From contig DARI01000010.1 in the NCBI GenBank assembly GCA_002503285.1, positions 23,261 to 87,260 of the forward strand: 64,000 nt of DNA, read 5' to 3'. How positions within the stretch are numbered: position 1 is the stretch's first letter; the number at the start of each line of letters is the position of its first letter. The notes below the pieces were generated by a model. That model was not told where the DNA came from, did not search any database, and was given only the letters and a program-made list of their open reading frames with translations. Made by a program: the position numbers and the translations under genes. This DNA comes from Euryarchaeota archaeon UBA557 (GTDB lineage Archaea > Thermoplasmatota > Poseidoniia > Poseidoniales > Thalassarchaeaceae). Shown here piece after piece: positions 9,576 to 19,284 of this stretch.

Positions 9576-10355
9576 ATGAGAATTGTGACATGGAATTTGA
9601 ATGGCATAAGGGCTGCTCATCGTAAAGGGCTTGATGGTTTCATAGAGAAGATTGATAGTGATATTTGGCTATTTCAAGAAGTTAGAGCATTGCCTGAACA
9701 AATGCCTGATAATTGGAATCCTCCAGAAAAACATGAAATAATTTGGCATCCTGCTCAAAAAAAGGGATATTCAGGAGTTTCAACTTGGTCAAGAATAGGA
9801 ATTTCAGATGAGGGACGTGGAATAAAAACTAATGTAGATCCTGATGATTCAGAAGGAAGAGTGCTGCACACAAAACATGGTAACTTACATTGTATCAATA
9901 TATATCTTCCCAATGGTGGCGCCAATATTGAAAGGCAAAAATTCAAGGATAAATGGTTAGAAGATTTACTTATTTGGGCTAAAAAATTTGTAAATATTAA
10001 AGATCCAGTACTTATATGTGGTGATCTCAATATCGCACATACGGAAAATGATATTTGGAATCCCTCTGGAAATAAAAATACATCAGGATTTCTAATGCAT
10101 GAGAGAGAATGGTTTACTAGATTTCTATCCTCTGGTTGGCATGATTTGTTAAGAATCAAATTTGATAAAATAAAAGGACCTTATTCTTGGTGGTCTAACC
10201 GTGGACAAGCAAGAGCATTAAACAGAGGTTGGCGAATTGATTACGTACTTGCTAATACGGCGGCCCTTGAAATTTTTGAAGATATAGAAATATTAAGAGA
10301 GGGTGGTTTGATAGTCTCTGATCATGCTCCACTAATTGTGGATTTAAGATTATAA
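9576..10355 (+). CDS. xth: Exodeoxyribonuclease III / AP endonuclease
   Basis: 259 residues, full length for the ExoIII family. Visible family motifs are N-terminal TWNLNGIRA, the metal-binding Glu in FQEVRA, GDLNIAHTE with catalytic Asp and Asn, the RIDYVLA block and terminal SDHAPLIVDL with the catalytic His. It should cut DNA 5' to abasic sites and trim 3' blocks during base excision repair, upstream of the endonuclease III encoded at 49.6 kb. A GAGGAA stretch precedes the ATG. A TATAAAAAA tract at 9502-9510 could be its promoter. Confidence 0.95.
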   Translation: MRIVTWNLNGIRAAHRKGLDGFIEKIDSDIWLFQEVRALPEQMPDNWNPPEKHEIIWHPAQKKGYSGVSTWSRIGISDEGRGIKTNVDPDDSEGRVLHTKHGNLHCINIYLPNGGANIERQKFKDKWLEDLLIWAKKFVNIKDPVLICGDLNIAHTENDIWNPSGNKNTSGFLMHEREWFTRFLSSGWHDLLRIKFDKIKGPYSWWSNRGQARALNRGWRIDYVLANTAALEIFEDIEILREGGLIVSDHAPLIVDLRL

Positions 10356-10422
10356 AAATATTGAATAATAAAAATTAAATCTAAAAACGATACTTTTCAA
10401 GAAGGAACCCTTTCCACCGGTT

Positions 10423-11217
10423 ATGATGAAGGGGCTCGAAGCACGTCTGGAACAAATTTTACCAGGTGGAAAGGGAGTTTGGATTCCAATGGACCACGGA
10501 ATTTCCAATTATCCCGAAGTAGGACTAGAAAATATTAATTCTACAATAAAAAAATTAATTGATAGTGGTGTTGATGCAATAGTCCTTCACAAAGGCGTAT
10601 TAAGTCATCAGAAAAAAATGACCGAATGGGATGGTTTCATTTGTCATGTATCTGCATCAACCGTGCATGGAGGCAGTAGATCTGGAGAAAAGGTAAGTAT
10701 TGCAACCGCAGAAGAATGTTTGGACAGAGGTGCAATTGCTGTTTCTGGACAAATAAATATCGGAGACCCTTCTGAGCCAGATATGATATTAGAGATGGGA
10801 GATTTGACAACTGATGCTTGGGCTCTTGGAATGCCGGTACTGGGAATGATGTATCCGAGAGGAATTAATATGAAAATTAGTACTGATGATTCAACAAATG
10901 GCGTCGCACATGCTGCAAGATTAGCGTGGGAAATAGGTTGTAATGTTGTAAAAGTCCCTTGGACCGGTTCAATAGATTCATTTCGAAATGTGATAAACTC
11001 AGTACCAATACCAGTTTTAATTGCCGGAGGAATAAACGAGTCATCCTTTGGAGAATTATTAAAAATAGTAGAAAAATCAATACAAGCCGGTGGAAGTGGA
11101 GTTTGCATAGGTAGACAAGTATTTGGATCAGAAAACCCTGAATTATGCATTAAGGCACTTAAGGCGATAGTACATGAAGGAATTAGCGCTAAAGATGCAA
11201 CTAAATTTTTAAAGTAG
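10423..11217 (+). CDS. aroA': 2-amino-3,7-dideoxy-D-threo-hept-6-ulosonate (ADH) synthase
   Basis: 264 residues of the class I FbaB-type aldolase barrel. The likely Schiff-base Lys is Lys177 in VKVPWTG, with Asp24 in PMDHG and Tyr144 in MMYPRG. The phosphate-binding IAGG and CIGRQVF segments are near the end. In archaea this enzyme joins a 6-deoxy-5-ketofructose phosphate unit to aspartate semialdehyde, replacing DAHP synthase. The alternative reading, fructose-bisphosphate aldolase, is made unlikely because the next gene is dehydroquinate synthase II and the operon continues with shikimate genes. Its stop codon is adjacent to the next gene. Confidence 0.9.
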   Translation: MMKGLEARLEQILPGGKGVWIPMDHGISNYPEVGLENINSTIKKLIDSGVDAIVLHKGVLSHQKKMTEWDGFICHVSASTVHGGSRSGEKVSIATAEECLDRGAIAVSGQINIGDPSEPDMILEMGDLTTDAWALGMPVLGMMYPRGINMKISTDDSTNGVAHAARLAWEIGCNVVKVPWTGSIDSFRNVINSVPIPVLIAGGINESSFGELLKIVEKSIQAGGSGVCIGRQVFGSENPELCIKALKAIVHEGISAKDATKFLK

Positions 11218-11225
11218 TGGAAAAT

Positions 11226-12170
11226 ATGGAGTTGTGGATTGATGATATAAACTCTAACTCTGGCGAGTTAGGCAATCATGCTGACCGTTTATGGAGAGGA
11301 GATGCCCCTGATGTTGCAGAAATTGATTTAAGTAATTATAAATCTCAAGAAGAAGCAATTTCAATGATAGGGATTGTACCGTGGATATTGATTAAATGTA
11401 AAAATTGGAAAATGATACCATTGGAGAATTTAATTTCAAAATCTTTAGGCTCAGGCACTAAGATAGTAGTTTCCATTAGTGATGAAATAGATGTATTAGG
11501 AGTGTCCTTCGCACTTCAACATGGAGTTGATGCATTATTACTGCCCCCAATAAAAGAAATTTGGGATAGGGCTTTAAAAGTTAATGAAAGTAAAAAAAAT
11601 ATAAAATTTTTAGAGAAAGAAGTCATTTCAAAATTATCATGTGCCAAGGTAACTTCAATCGAGTCCGGAGGATTTGGAGAAAGAGTTTGTATTGACTTGA
11701 TAGAAAGATTAGCTGTTGGAGAAGGAATGTTAATTGGTTCTGTATCTGAAATTCTCTGCTTAGTACATGGAGAGACCATTCCTTCTGAATATGTCCCGTC
11801 TAGGCCATTTAGAGTAAATGCAGGTCCTGTTCATTCATATATTTTAATGGCAGATGGTAAGACAAAATATCTGAATGAATTAGAAGCGGGTAATCAAGTT
11901 GCGATAATAAATTCAAAGGGAGATGAAAGATCTGCATCGATAGGTAGGATCAAAATTGAAAGGCGGCCATTCCTTAAAATTGTATATAAATATGATGAAA
12001 TTCTCGGTAATTTAATAACTCAACAAGCAGAAACTGTTAGGATTGTGACCAATTTAAATCATATCAAATCTGTGACTGAACTAGTAATTGGAGATGAATT
12101 ATTGGTACGTATAGACTCAAGAATGAGGCATATTGGTAATCCGTTGATAGGAGATATAAGAGAAATATGA
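11226..12170 (+). CDS. aroB': 3-dehydroquinate synthase II
   Basis: 314 residues, somewhat shorter than the roughly 340-370 common in the family. Family segments include GGFGERVCIDLIERL, GEGMLIGS and RPFRVNAGPVHSYI. The enzyme deaminates and cyclises ADH to 3-dehydroquinate using NAD, the second step of the archaeal route. I prefer the ATG at 11226, giving MELWIDDI; a GTG at 11217 overlapping the previous stop would add three residues. Its end overlaps the shikimate kinase start by 4 nt, indicating translational coupling. Confidence 0.92.
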   Translation: MELWIDDINSNSGELGNHADRLWRGDAPDVAEIDLSNYKSQEEAISMIGIVPWILIKCKNWKMIPLENLISKSLGSGTKIVVSISDEIDVLGVSFALQHGVDALLLPPIKEIWDRALKVNESKKNIKFLEKEVISKLSCAKVTSIESGGFGERVCIDLIERLAVGEGMLIGSVSEILCLVHGETIPSEYVPSRPFRVNAGPVHSYILMADGKTKYLNELEAGNQVAIINSKGDERSASIGRIKIERRPFLKIVYKYDEILGNLITQQAETVRIVTNLNHIKSVTELVIGDELLVRIDSRMRHIGNPLIGDIREI

Positions 12171-13003
12171 AGTCTTTGGGGGCCGGAGAATCTAATGGAG
12201 GAATATCCATATTACACGCACTAGGTACTGGCAAGGGCTGTTCAATAGGAGTAGAACTTTGTACTAAAGTAGAAATAATGGATGAAAAAATAATCAATAC
12301 TGAAGATAAACATGGGCTTCTTGAATCCATAATATCTTGTTGGAAAGATGCCGGATTGCCTGTTCCCGATAAATTTGGTTGGAAGATATCTACTAATATT
12401 CCAATTGGCCAAGGATTAAAATCCAGTTCGGCACTAGCTTGCGCTGCATTAAAGGCTTTAAATTCCACATTTATGACAAATTTAGATGATTATCAAATAA
12501 TAGATTTAGCAGTAGAAGCGCAGATTCGTTCTAATTGCACAATAAGTGGAAGTATTGACGATACATGGGCATCCATAAGTACTGGATGGAAATTAATAGA
12601 CTCTTCAAAAAAAGCCTCAAATTCTATATCCCTCCAGGGCGATATAGAAGATGGTTTTTCCATCATAATTTGTACAAGAGGTGCAAGAAATGTGACAATA
12701 AAATCATTTTTATTTCAAGATTATCAATCATTATTTAAAAAATCATCATTGATGATTGAAAGAAGAGAAATATTCGAAGCTATGACGACCAATGGCGTGG
12801 CAGTTGCTGGAGTTACAAATGATCATGATGCAATTAGAATATGTAATTTAGCAATAATTAATGGTGCAGTATCGGCTGGGATTTCTGGCTCTGGACCTGC
12901 AATTGCAATAATTTGTTATAATGAAGATGTTGATAAAATTGAAAAAATATTAACGTCTGAAAAAAGAGAGATAATTAAAACAAAATTTTTAACAAAATTA
13001 TAG
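12167..13003 (+). CDS. aroK: Archaeal shikimate kinase (GHMP family)
   Basis: 278 residues. The ATP-binding GHMP motif PIGQGLKSSSALACA lies at about 85-99. A C-terminal GISGSGPAIAII segment matches motif 3 of the family. This GHMP-type enzyme phosphorylates shikimate in archaea and is unrelated to the bacterial P-loop AroK. The ATG overlaps the preceding stop in an ATGA arrangement, and chorismate synthase follows after 16 nt. Operon context separates it from homoserine kinase, its closest sequence relative. Confidence 0.92.
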   Translation: MKSLGAGESNGGISILHALGTGKGCSIGVELCTKVEIMDEKIINTEDKHGLLESIISCWKDAGLPVPDKFGWKISTNIPIGQGLKSSSALACAALKALNSTFMTNLDDYQIIDLAVEAQIRSNCTISGSIDDTWASISTGWKLIDSSKKASNSISLQGDIEDGFSIIICTRGARNVTIKSFLFQDYQSLFKKSSLMIERREIFEAMTTNGVAVAGVTNDHDAIRICNLAIINGAVSAGISGSGPAIAIICYNEDVDKIEKILTSEKREIIKTKFLTKL

Positions 13004-13019
13004 AAATGGGTGGCATAAT

Positions 13020-14120
13020 ATGGGAATGACATTAGGTGAAAACTTACAAGTAACTCTATTTGGAGAAAGTCATGGTTTATGCGTTGGCGCATTAATAGAA
13101 GGAATGCCTGCAGGAATTCAAATTGACAAAGAATCTCTATTGAAAGATATCGCTAAGAGAAAACCTGGAAGAAGAGGATTATCAACAAGAAAAGAAATGG
13201 ATAAGTGTGAAATTCTATCTGGAGTTCACAATGATTTAACTACGGGATGGCCCATATTATTATTAACAAAAAATTCAGATGTAAAATCATCGGATTATGC
13301 ATTCTTACCTGATCAGCCCAGACCTGGTCATGCCGATATGGTTGAAAATGTTCGAACAAATGGTGCAAATGACCCTAGGGGAGGAGGATCACAATCTGCA
13401 CGTCTAACTTTTGGATTAGTAGCTGCAGGTAGTCAAATTAGAAAAATAATTGATGAAAAAGGTTGGAAATGCACTGCCCATTTACATAAAGTAGGTAATA
13501 TTACTTCTAAAGCACTTTTTGAACTAGATAGAGTTACGGCGTTAGATCCTAAAACTGATATGGGGAGACTGAATTGTAGAGATTCCGATGCTGCAACATT
13601 GATGTCAGACTATATCGAAGATGTTAGAATGGATAGAGATTCAATAGGATCAGTTGTAGAGTTATTGATAGAGGGATTACCAATTGGCCTGGGAGAACCT
13701 TGGTTTGATGGACTTGAACCTGCATTGGCCAGAGGATTAATGGCAATACCAGGCGCAAGAGCAGTAGAGTTTTCTCAGGGAGTTATGGCTTCGACGATGC
13801 GTGGTTCTGAACACAATGATTCATGGGTTTATGAAAATAATATGCCTAAATTAGAAGCAGCCATCAGAGGGGATGCTGATGGTGCACTTGGAGGACGTTC
13901 GACTGGAGCGGCCCTAAGTGTAAGAATACATTTCAAGCCACCCAGTAGCATTCCAAGAGAACAATTCACACTACATCTACCAAGTAAAGAAGTTCGATCC
14001 TTGACGGTCGGAGGTAGGCATGATCCAATTCTTGGACCCAGGGCTGCACCTGTTGTAGAATCTGTAGCCATGATAGTGATTGCTGATTTGGGAATTATTG
14101 GAAAATACATACAAACATAA
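13020..14120 (+). CDS. aroC: Chorismate synthase
   Basis: 366 residues, full length. Signatures seen are FGESHG near the start, RPGHAD, RGGGSQSARLT, GGRSTGAALSV and GGRHDP. It uses reduced FMN to turn EPSP into chorismate, the last common aromatic step. This is the last gene of the aro run; aroD, aroE and EPSP synthase are not in the window. The stop codon directly abuts the stop of the convergent gene at 14121, leaving no intergenic space for a terminator. Confidence 0.97.
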   Translation: MGMTLGENLQVTLFGESHGLCVGALIEGMPAGIQIDKESLLKDIAKRKPGRRGLSTRKEMDKCEILSGVHNDLTTGWPILLLTKNSDVKSSDYAFLPDQPRPGHADMVENVRTNGANDPRGGGSQSARLTFGLVAAGSQIRKIIDEKGWKCTAHLHKVGNITSKALFELDRVTALDPKTDMGRLNCRDSDAATLMSDYIEDVRMDRDSIGSVVELLIEGLPIGLGEPWFDGLEPALARGLMAIPGARAVEFSQGVMASTMRGSEHNDSWVYENNMPKLEAAIRGDADGALGGRSTGAALSVRIHFKPPSSIPREQFTLHLPSKEVRSLTVGGRHDPILGPRAAPVVESVAMIVIADLGIIGKYIQT

Positions 14121-15047
14121 TCATGATTGTTTATCTCTAAATTGTTGGATTCTGAGAGGTAAATTTACAGCAAATGCACCACCTATAATTGTAAATATCA
14201 CTATAGTTCCTAATGCTACCCCATATACACTAGTTAATTCCACGCTTTCCCTTAGCCTATCTGCCGAAACTGGATTAATTATTGAGACCATTGCAGGTAT
14301 TATTCTATTGATAAATAGTGTCAATAATGCAACAAATCCCGCTATAGATGGCGCTATTAACAAAGATCTATGATACCTTGAGGTAATCTTTTGAATACCC
14401 ATAACATATACTTCTCCTGTTCGAATTGAAGTATCTAACATTGAGAATCTAATAATTCCGCTAGAGAGTTCCATGTACATGACTAAAAATATTGCATAAA
14501 GAATTAAGAGCAATTTTTGTGCTATTTCTCCTTCGGGGAGGAAACTCAAGCCAAACTCTACTTTACTACCTGCGAATCTTATAGTTACAATAATTAACAT
14601 TATGTAAGAAACTAACAATGCTTTTTGATCTCTTTGGAAAACACCATACATCCCTCCAATAAGTCCAATTCCTATTATGATAAAATGAAATAGCCCCCCG
14701 ATAAAGCCAATTCCAATCATATTAGATAAGGCAAACCATGCAGTTCCAGTTACTGGAGTTATCATAAATGTTAAGAAGCACAATAAAACCAATGTTATAG
14801 ATGAAGATAGTTGAAGTGAAGTAACCATTCTATCAGGTGGTAAAAATTTCATCTTACTGATTACTGGGCCTCCAAAAATAGATTCGACCCATCCGGGGAT
14901 ATGTACTTCAGGAATGGCATCGAGTGGAATTTCAGTATTCTGTTTAAGTTTACCAGCTGCTGCTTTCCTACTTGGTGCAGATGATCTCATAGTTTTGCTA
15001 TCATATAGGTGCGCAGTAGCATTTAGTTTGGCTTGATCATCAACCAT
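14121..15047 (-). CDS. Multi-pass membrane protein of the MoxR/DUF58 operon
   Basis: 308 residues. A polar N-terminal region of about 85 residues precedes five to six hydrophobic segments of the Yip1-like type (SITLVLLCFLTFMITPV, GFIGGLFHFIIIGIGLIGG, then three more). The family is not firmly recognised. It is the last gene of the minus-strand run MoxR ATPase, DUF58 and this protein, 9 nt after the DUF58 stop, so it is probably a membrane partner of that chaperone-like system. Confidence 0.7.
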   Translation of the reverse strand: MVDDQAKLNATAHLYDSKTMRSSAPSRKAAAGKLKQNTEIPLDAIPEVHIPGWVESIFGGPVISKMKFLPPDRMVTSLQLSSSITLVLLCFLTFMITPVTGTAWFALSNMIGIGFIGGLFHFIIIGIGLIGGMYGVFQRDQKALLVSYIMLIIVTIRFAGSKVEFGLSFLPEGEIAQKLLLILYAIFLVMYMELSSGIIRFSMLDTSIRTGEVYVMGIQKITSRYHRSLLIAPSIAGFVALLTLFINRIIPAMVSIINPVSADRLRESVELTSVYGVALGTIVIFTIIGGAFAVNLPLRIQQFRDKQS

Positions 15048-15056
15048 AATCTCACC

Positions 15057-16385
15057 TCAAAATCCTCTTGCCCCAGATAGTGCCGTATTCAGCATCATAT
15101 CGGGCTCCCAATCCATGACAAATGCCCCTAATCCTCTTAATTCTGCCATTAATATGTCTCTTTCAGTTTTTAATACTTCATAACCGGTTCTATCTAATCT
15201 CCTAGCATCAAACTCAAATTCTAGACTACTTGGAGATAATATAGTTACATCAAAGTTTCTTGATCTTAAATCCCTAACTGCATCTACTATTGTAGGATCA
15301 TCTTCAAGAGGAGTAAGAATTATTATTGGACTTCCACGATTAATATGCGGCATTATCCTGTTGGTTACTATCTTCATAGGAGTATTGCCTTTAGCCATTG
15401 CTCCGGCTAATTTTGTTAGTAAGACATATAATTGTTTTTTACCCGTATCGCGATCGACGGAAGTTATCTCATCACCATATATCACAAGCCCCACAGAATC
15501 CCTTCTTGATAAGAAATGTTGCGATAAACTAGCTGCCGCTCTTGTACTATAAACTAAAGAATTTCTACTTACCGGCCCAGTTTCACTTATTTTCCTACTA
15601 TCAACTATTAAAATAATATCACTTACCGCATCTCTTTCGAACTCATTTACCATCATTTTACCATCTTGTCTAGCTGTTGCTTTCCAATTAACTTTCTTCA
15701 TTGGATCTCCGGGAATATATTCTCTCAGATTATAGAAATTAGATCCTTCACCAGGATTTCTAATATTTACTGCCCCAGTAAAAATTTTAGGTACACGACT
15801 TTTAATCATAGCATCTTTGATATCTTCCATTTTTGGGAAAACTAGAAAATCCTCATACAAATGTATTTCTTTTTCATTGTGAAAAAGGCCGAATGCATCT
15901 TGAACTCTTACGCATACTGGCCCTATAGTATAAAATCCGCGTAATGGAGTTTCAATAGTATAGGATATTTCTGTCTCCCTTTGAGGACCTAATTCCATTA
16001 AAACATAATTTGCACCTTTCTTGATTCTCATAACCTCTGGGACTCTATCTCTAACTTCAAGAACTTTAGACGTATTAGACCTATTTTGAAGCCTAAGAGT
16101 TACATCTACTTCGCCATCTTCAAAAATCCTAGATGAAGAAACCTTTCGCATTGCAAGAATATTCTGTAATTCAATACCTTCATCATTTTGTAAATCATCT
16201 AATCGCCTACCTGATGAAGAAACATCAGCATGACTTGTCCTAAATGCAGCCCATGTCAAAAAAGAGAGTAAAACTACTGCAACAGTAACAAGTTGCTGAT
16301 TTCTTAGAACTAGTCCTAATAGATATAGAGCGACAGCTAACGATGCAAACATCGCAGATTTTCGACTCCATGCCATATATCTCAA
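15057..16385 (-). CDS. DUF58 domain protein (MoxR partner)
   Basis: 442 residues. Two short hydrophobic segments at about 10-48 are followed by an immunoglobulin-like region. The DUF58 signature lies at about 220-265, with segments YIPGDPMKKVNWKATAR and MMVNEFER. A von Willebrand A-like fold follows (DIILIVDSR, then SVGLVIYGDE). DUF58 proteins are almost always paired with MoxR AAA ATPases and are thought to help assemble or activate metal-dependent or surface complexes. The gene starts 14 nt after the MoxR stop. Confidence 0.88.
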   Translation of the reverse strand: MRYMAWSRKSAMFASLAVALYLLGLVLRNQQLVTVAVVLLSFLTWAAFRTSHADVSSSGRRLDDLQNDEGIELQNILAMRKVSSSRIFEDGEVDVTLRLQNRSNTSKVLEVRDRVPEVMRIKKGANYVLMELGPQRETEISYTIETPLRGFYTIGPVCVRVQDAFGLFHNEKEIHLYEDFLVFPKMEDIKDAMIKSRVPKIFTGAVNIRNPGEGSNFYNLREYIPGDPMKKVNWKATARQDGKMMVNEFERDAVSDIILIVDSRKISETGPVSRNSLVYSTRAAASLSQHFLSRRDSVGLVIYGDEITSVDRDTGKKQLYVLLTKLAGAMAKGNTPMKIVTNRIMPHINRGSPIIILTPLEDDPTIVDAVRDLRSRNFDVTILSPSSLEFEFDARRLDRTGYEVLKTERDILMAELRGLGAFVMDWEPDMMLNTALSGARGF

Positions 16386-16399
16386 ACTCCGTTTGAATA

Positions 16400-17455
16400 T
16401 TAAACAGTTGGAACAGGTACTGTTCTCAAGATTTCTTTAATTATATCTTCAGTACTTGCACCTTTTATTTGATGTTCGGGTTTCAATATTAACCGATGAG
16501 CAAGAGCCAAATTAGCTATTGATTTTACGTCATCAGGAGTAACGAAGTCACGACCGCGCATTGCAGCTGCTGCACGACTAGTTTTCAATAGTGCTTGAGA
16601 ACCACGTGGTGATGAGCCAACTAAAACTTGATTATGTTCACGAGTTTGAGTAACAATTTCTACCATATACATCCTAACAGCAGCATCTACATATACGTCT
16701 TCAATTGCATTTTGCATTGCCACTACTCTTGCGGGATCAGTAATAATATCAACTTCAACTGCATCTTTCTTTCTTTCAATACGGCGGCGCAATATCTCAT
16801 CTTCATCAGACCTACTTGGGTATCCAACGCTCATCTTAAACATAAATCGATCAAGTTGAGCTTCTGGAAGTGGATAGGTACCTTCTTGCTCAACAGGATT
16901 CTGTGTCGCCATTGTAAGGAATGGTGAGGGTAATTTGTGAGTAACTGTACCAATTGTAACCTGCTTTTCTTGCATGGCTTCAAGTAGAGCAGCTTGAGTC
17001 TTAGGAGGGGCACGATTTATTTCATCAGAAAGTAAGAGATTACAGAATATAGGCCCTGGTTTAAATGTAAATTCTCCTTTCTTTGCATCGTATATATTCG
17101 TACCAGTAATATCTGCAGGAAGTAAATCTGGAGTAAATTGTACTCTCTTAAAATCACAACCAAGTGCATCGGCAAAGGTATTGGTCATCAGAGTCTTAGC
17201 CAGTCCTGGATAATCTTCAAACAGAAGATTTCCATTTGATAAAATATTTACTAGTACGTTATCTATAACATGAGGTTTTCCAATAATTACTTTTTGGACT
17301 TCTAGGCCTATTGCTTGTGCAATAGCACCAACTGCTGTTAATTTTTCATTCATTTTATTGCCGCCTCGGGCTAATTCTGCCTTCTTAGCATAAGCTGCAT
17401 CGGCATTATTTGAGGGCGGTGCTGAGGGTGCATTTACAGGTGGGTTTGCATTCAT
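16400..17455 (-). CDS. moxR: MoxR family AAA ATPase
   Basis: 351 residues with a Pro/Asn/Ala-rich N-terminal tail of about 30. Walker A is the MoxR form PGLAKT, here preceded by EDY rather than the usual EGV or GDV. Walker B is LLSDEINRAPPKTQAA, sensor 1 is TQNP, and an arginine-finger region GSSPRGSQAL is present. MoxR proteins act as chaperone-like ATPases with DUF58 partners. It is the second gene of a four-gene operon starting at 19121. Confidence 0.92.
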   Translation of the reverse strand: MNANPPVNAPSAPPSNNADAAYAKKAELARGGNKMNEKLTAVGAIAQAIGLEVQKVIIGKPHVIDNVLVNILSNGNLLFEDYPGLAKTLMTNTFADALGCDFKRVQFTPDLLPADITGTNIYDAKKGEFTFKPGPIFCNLLLSDEINRAPPKTQAALLEAMQEKQVTIGTVTHKLPSPFLTMATQNPVEQEGTYPLPEAQLDRFMFKMSVGYPSRSDEDEILRRRIERKKDAVEVDIITDPARVVAMQNAIEDVYVDAAVRMYMVEIVTQTREHNQVLVGSSPRGSQALLKTSRAAAAMRGRDFVTPDDVKSIANLALAHRLILKPEHQIKGASTEDIIKEILRTVPVPTV

Positions 17456-17480
17456 ATTTATTTCTCCATTGTTTTTTTTA

Positions 17481-19121
17481 TTAATTATTTTTGCCCCATC
17501 GGCGGATTGCCTGCATCATCTGGCGCAACTCCTTAGGGGTGTATGTACGGCTTTGGCTATAAGCCAATTCCACAAGACGTGGGTCTCCAATCATTGATTG
17601 GACTTCTGCTGGAGGTTTTGTAGCCATTTCATCACGTGTGAGGTCATGATGGACCCTGATTTTTGTAAATAATGATTGTTGTACTCGAGTTCGATACGTT
17701 TTTGGATCTAGTTTACTCGGTCTTTCTGAAAAACGAGTTAAATCGAAGACGTGTCTCCAATTTTCTTTTTGAGGGACTATCATCATTGCAACTAGGAGCA
17801 GTAATCCCACATTAAGAACAACTAACCATTTTAGGAAGGTATTAGAAGTTAATAGTACTATAGTCCCCATTGCCTCGACAAACGGGGCTGAAATAACTCC
17901 AGTAATATGCCTACTTTCATCGAATACTATTTGGAAATTTGATTTGTCTCCCGCATAATCTCCATTTTTTATTTGTGCAGATAGATTAAGATTATCAAAT
18001 TCCATCATATCATAAATAAGTGAATTGAAATAGATATCATTACCTAACCAGTCATTATTATTATTTATTTCTTGATTCCAACAATTTTCAACGATACAAG
18101 ATTCCCTTAGGCCTGTCTTTCTTGCCTCATCTAAGGACCACAGGCGATTGGAAAAGGCCTCTTCATCGGAAACAAAAACAATGCTTCCAGTAACAGAAAG
18201 TTTACCAACACCTCCGGAAAATGCGCTACCGCCACTATTGGAACTAACTTGGTCTAATACCTGTATATCAGGATAATCGAAACGCATAATTAATTTTAAA
18301 TCTCCGGGAGCAGGGTTAAGAGGATCTCCTGCATCCCCATTTTCTTGAATATCAATAAATGCAGATGTTGAAGCTGCACCTAGAGTCATAACATTACGAT
18401 GGCCAGGATCAGTTACATCTTTGGAAGAAGGTTCGAATTTCATTCCGGTAGCCCCCCTTAACATAACGGGTAATCTACAATCCACTGTATTGTATATATC
18501 AATATTAAATTGGGAACATCCTTGTCTTAATGCACCTGGATCCATATTTTGAACATCTTGGCCAATGGTAGCAACTGTCCAGACGTTGCGCCATGTAACT
18601 ATTTCACCACCAAATGAATCCCTTTTAACTTCGCCATTTTGATCATATTCGACCCAGTGTTGATTCTCATCCAATAAGTAATTATTAAAGAAAGTTAAGC
18701 CAAATTTATCTGCCAATCTATTTGCATTGGTGTTATCAGAAGCGACAATGACTTTTCCTCCTTTTTCAGTTACGAATTTATAAATTTCTTCTGCTTCTGT
18801 TTCATCAATAGGTTTTTCTGGAGCGATGATTAGTAGCATAGTCCTATGTGGATCTTTCCAATCGTTAACTAACATAGGAGTAGACATAGTATTAGCGATA
18901 AAATAATCTTCTTCACCAGATAAATCATCTCTCATATCTGTTAATTGTGCTAATTGGAGTATTTCGCCTTCTCCGTTTTCGTATGCAGAATATGCAGTAC
19001 TTTTACCTGCTACAAAAAACATAGGTAAAATCAATAGAAGTACTATAGTAATCGAAAGTGAACTCAACACAATTGTAGAAAAATTTTCTTCTTGTGTTTT
19101 CTCACCTGCCACTTTAATCAT
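17481..19121 (-). CDS. DUF4350-like membrane protein heading the MoxR operon
   Basis: About 546 residues from the ATG at 19121. Helix 1 is near residues 18-38 (SSLSITIVLLLILPMFFVAG). A large extracytoplasmic domain follows, containing a GldG/DUF4350-like Rossmann segment (MLLIIAPEKPIDETEAEEIYKF, split here as MLLIIAPEKP then an EIYKFV helix). A second helix lies near 428-450, followed by a cytoplasmic tail. Such proteins commonly accompany MoxR/DUF58 operons. A longer GTG start at 19142 is possible but would begin inside an inverted repeat. The gene is 25 nt upstream of moxR. Confidence 0.72.
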   Translation of the reverse strand: MIKVAGEKTQEENFSTIVLSSLSITIVLLLILPMFFVAGKSTAYSAYENGEGEILQLAQLTDMRDDLSGEEDYFIANTMSTPMLVNDWKDPHRTMLLIIAPEKPIDETEAEEIYKFVTEKGGKVIVASDNTNANRLADKFGLTFFNNYLLDENQHWVEYDQNGEVKRDSFGGEIVTWRNVWTVATIGQDVQNMDPGALRQGCSQFNIDIYNTVDCRLPVMLRGATGMKFEPSSKDVTDPGHRNVMTLGAASTSAFIDIQENGDAGDPLNPAPGDLKLIMRFDYPDIQVLDQVSSNSGGSAFSGGVGKLSVTGSIVFVSDEEAFSNRLWSLDEARKTGLRESCIVENCWNQEINNNNDWLGNDIYFNSLIYDMMEFDNLNLSAQIKNGDYAGDKSNFQIVFDESRHITGVISAPFVEAMGTIVLLTSNTFLKWLVVLNVGLLLLVAMMIVPQKENWRHVFDLTRFSERPSKLDPKTYRTRVQQSLFTKIRVHHDLTRDEMATKPPAEVQSMIGDPRLVELAYSQSRTYTPKELRQMMQAIRRWGKNN

Positions 19122-19130
19122 CTCAAAAAA

Positions 19131-19147
19131 TGTAGGCAGCACCTACA
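19131..19147. repeat. Inverted repeat upstream of the MoxR operon
   Basis: TGTAGG and CCTACA form 6-bp arms around a 5-nt centre (CAGCA). The repeat lies 10-26 nt before the ATG at 19121, in the presumed leader of the minus-strand operon. It could be an operator or a small hairpin in the 5' leader; no function can be shown from sequence alone. Confidence 0.4.
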
Positions 19148-19284
19148 ACATGTTTCGGACAATAGGAGTACAAATATATGTTATTGCGTAAAGTTCAAAA
19201 AAAAAAGTTAATATATCGATTCTTAGTTTATTTTTTACATCTATGGAGTACAGCGAATTAAAAGAATATTAAGAGGCAAATTAA

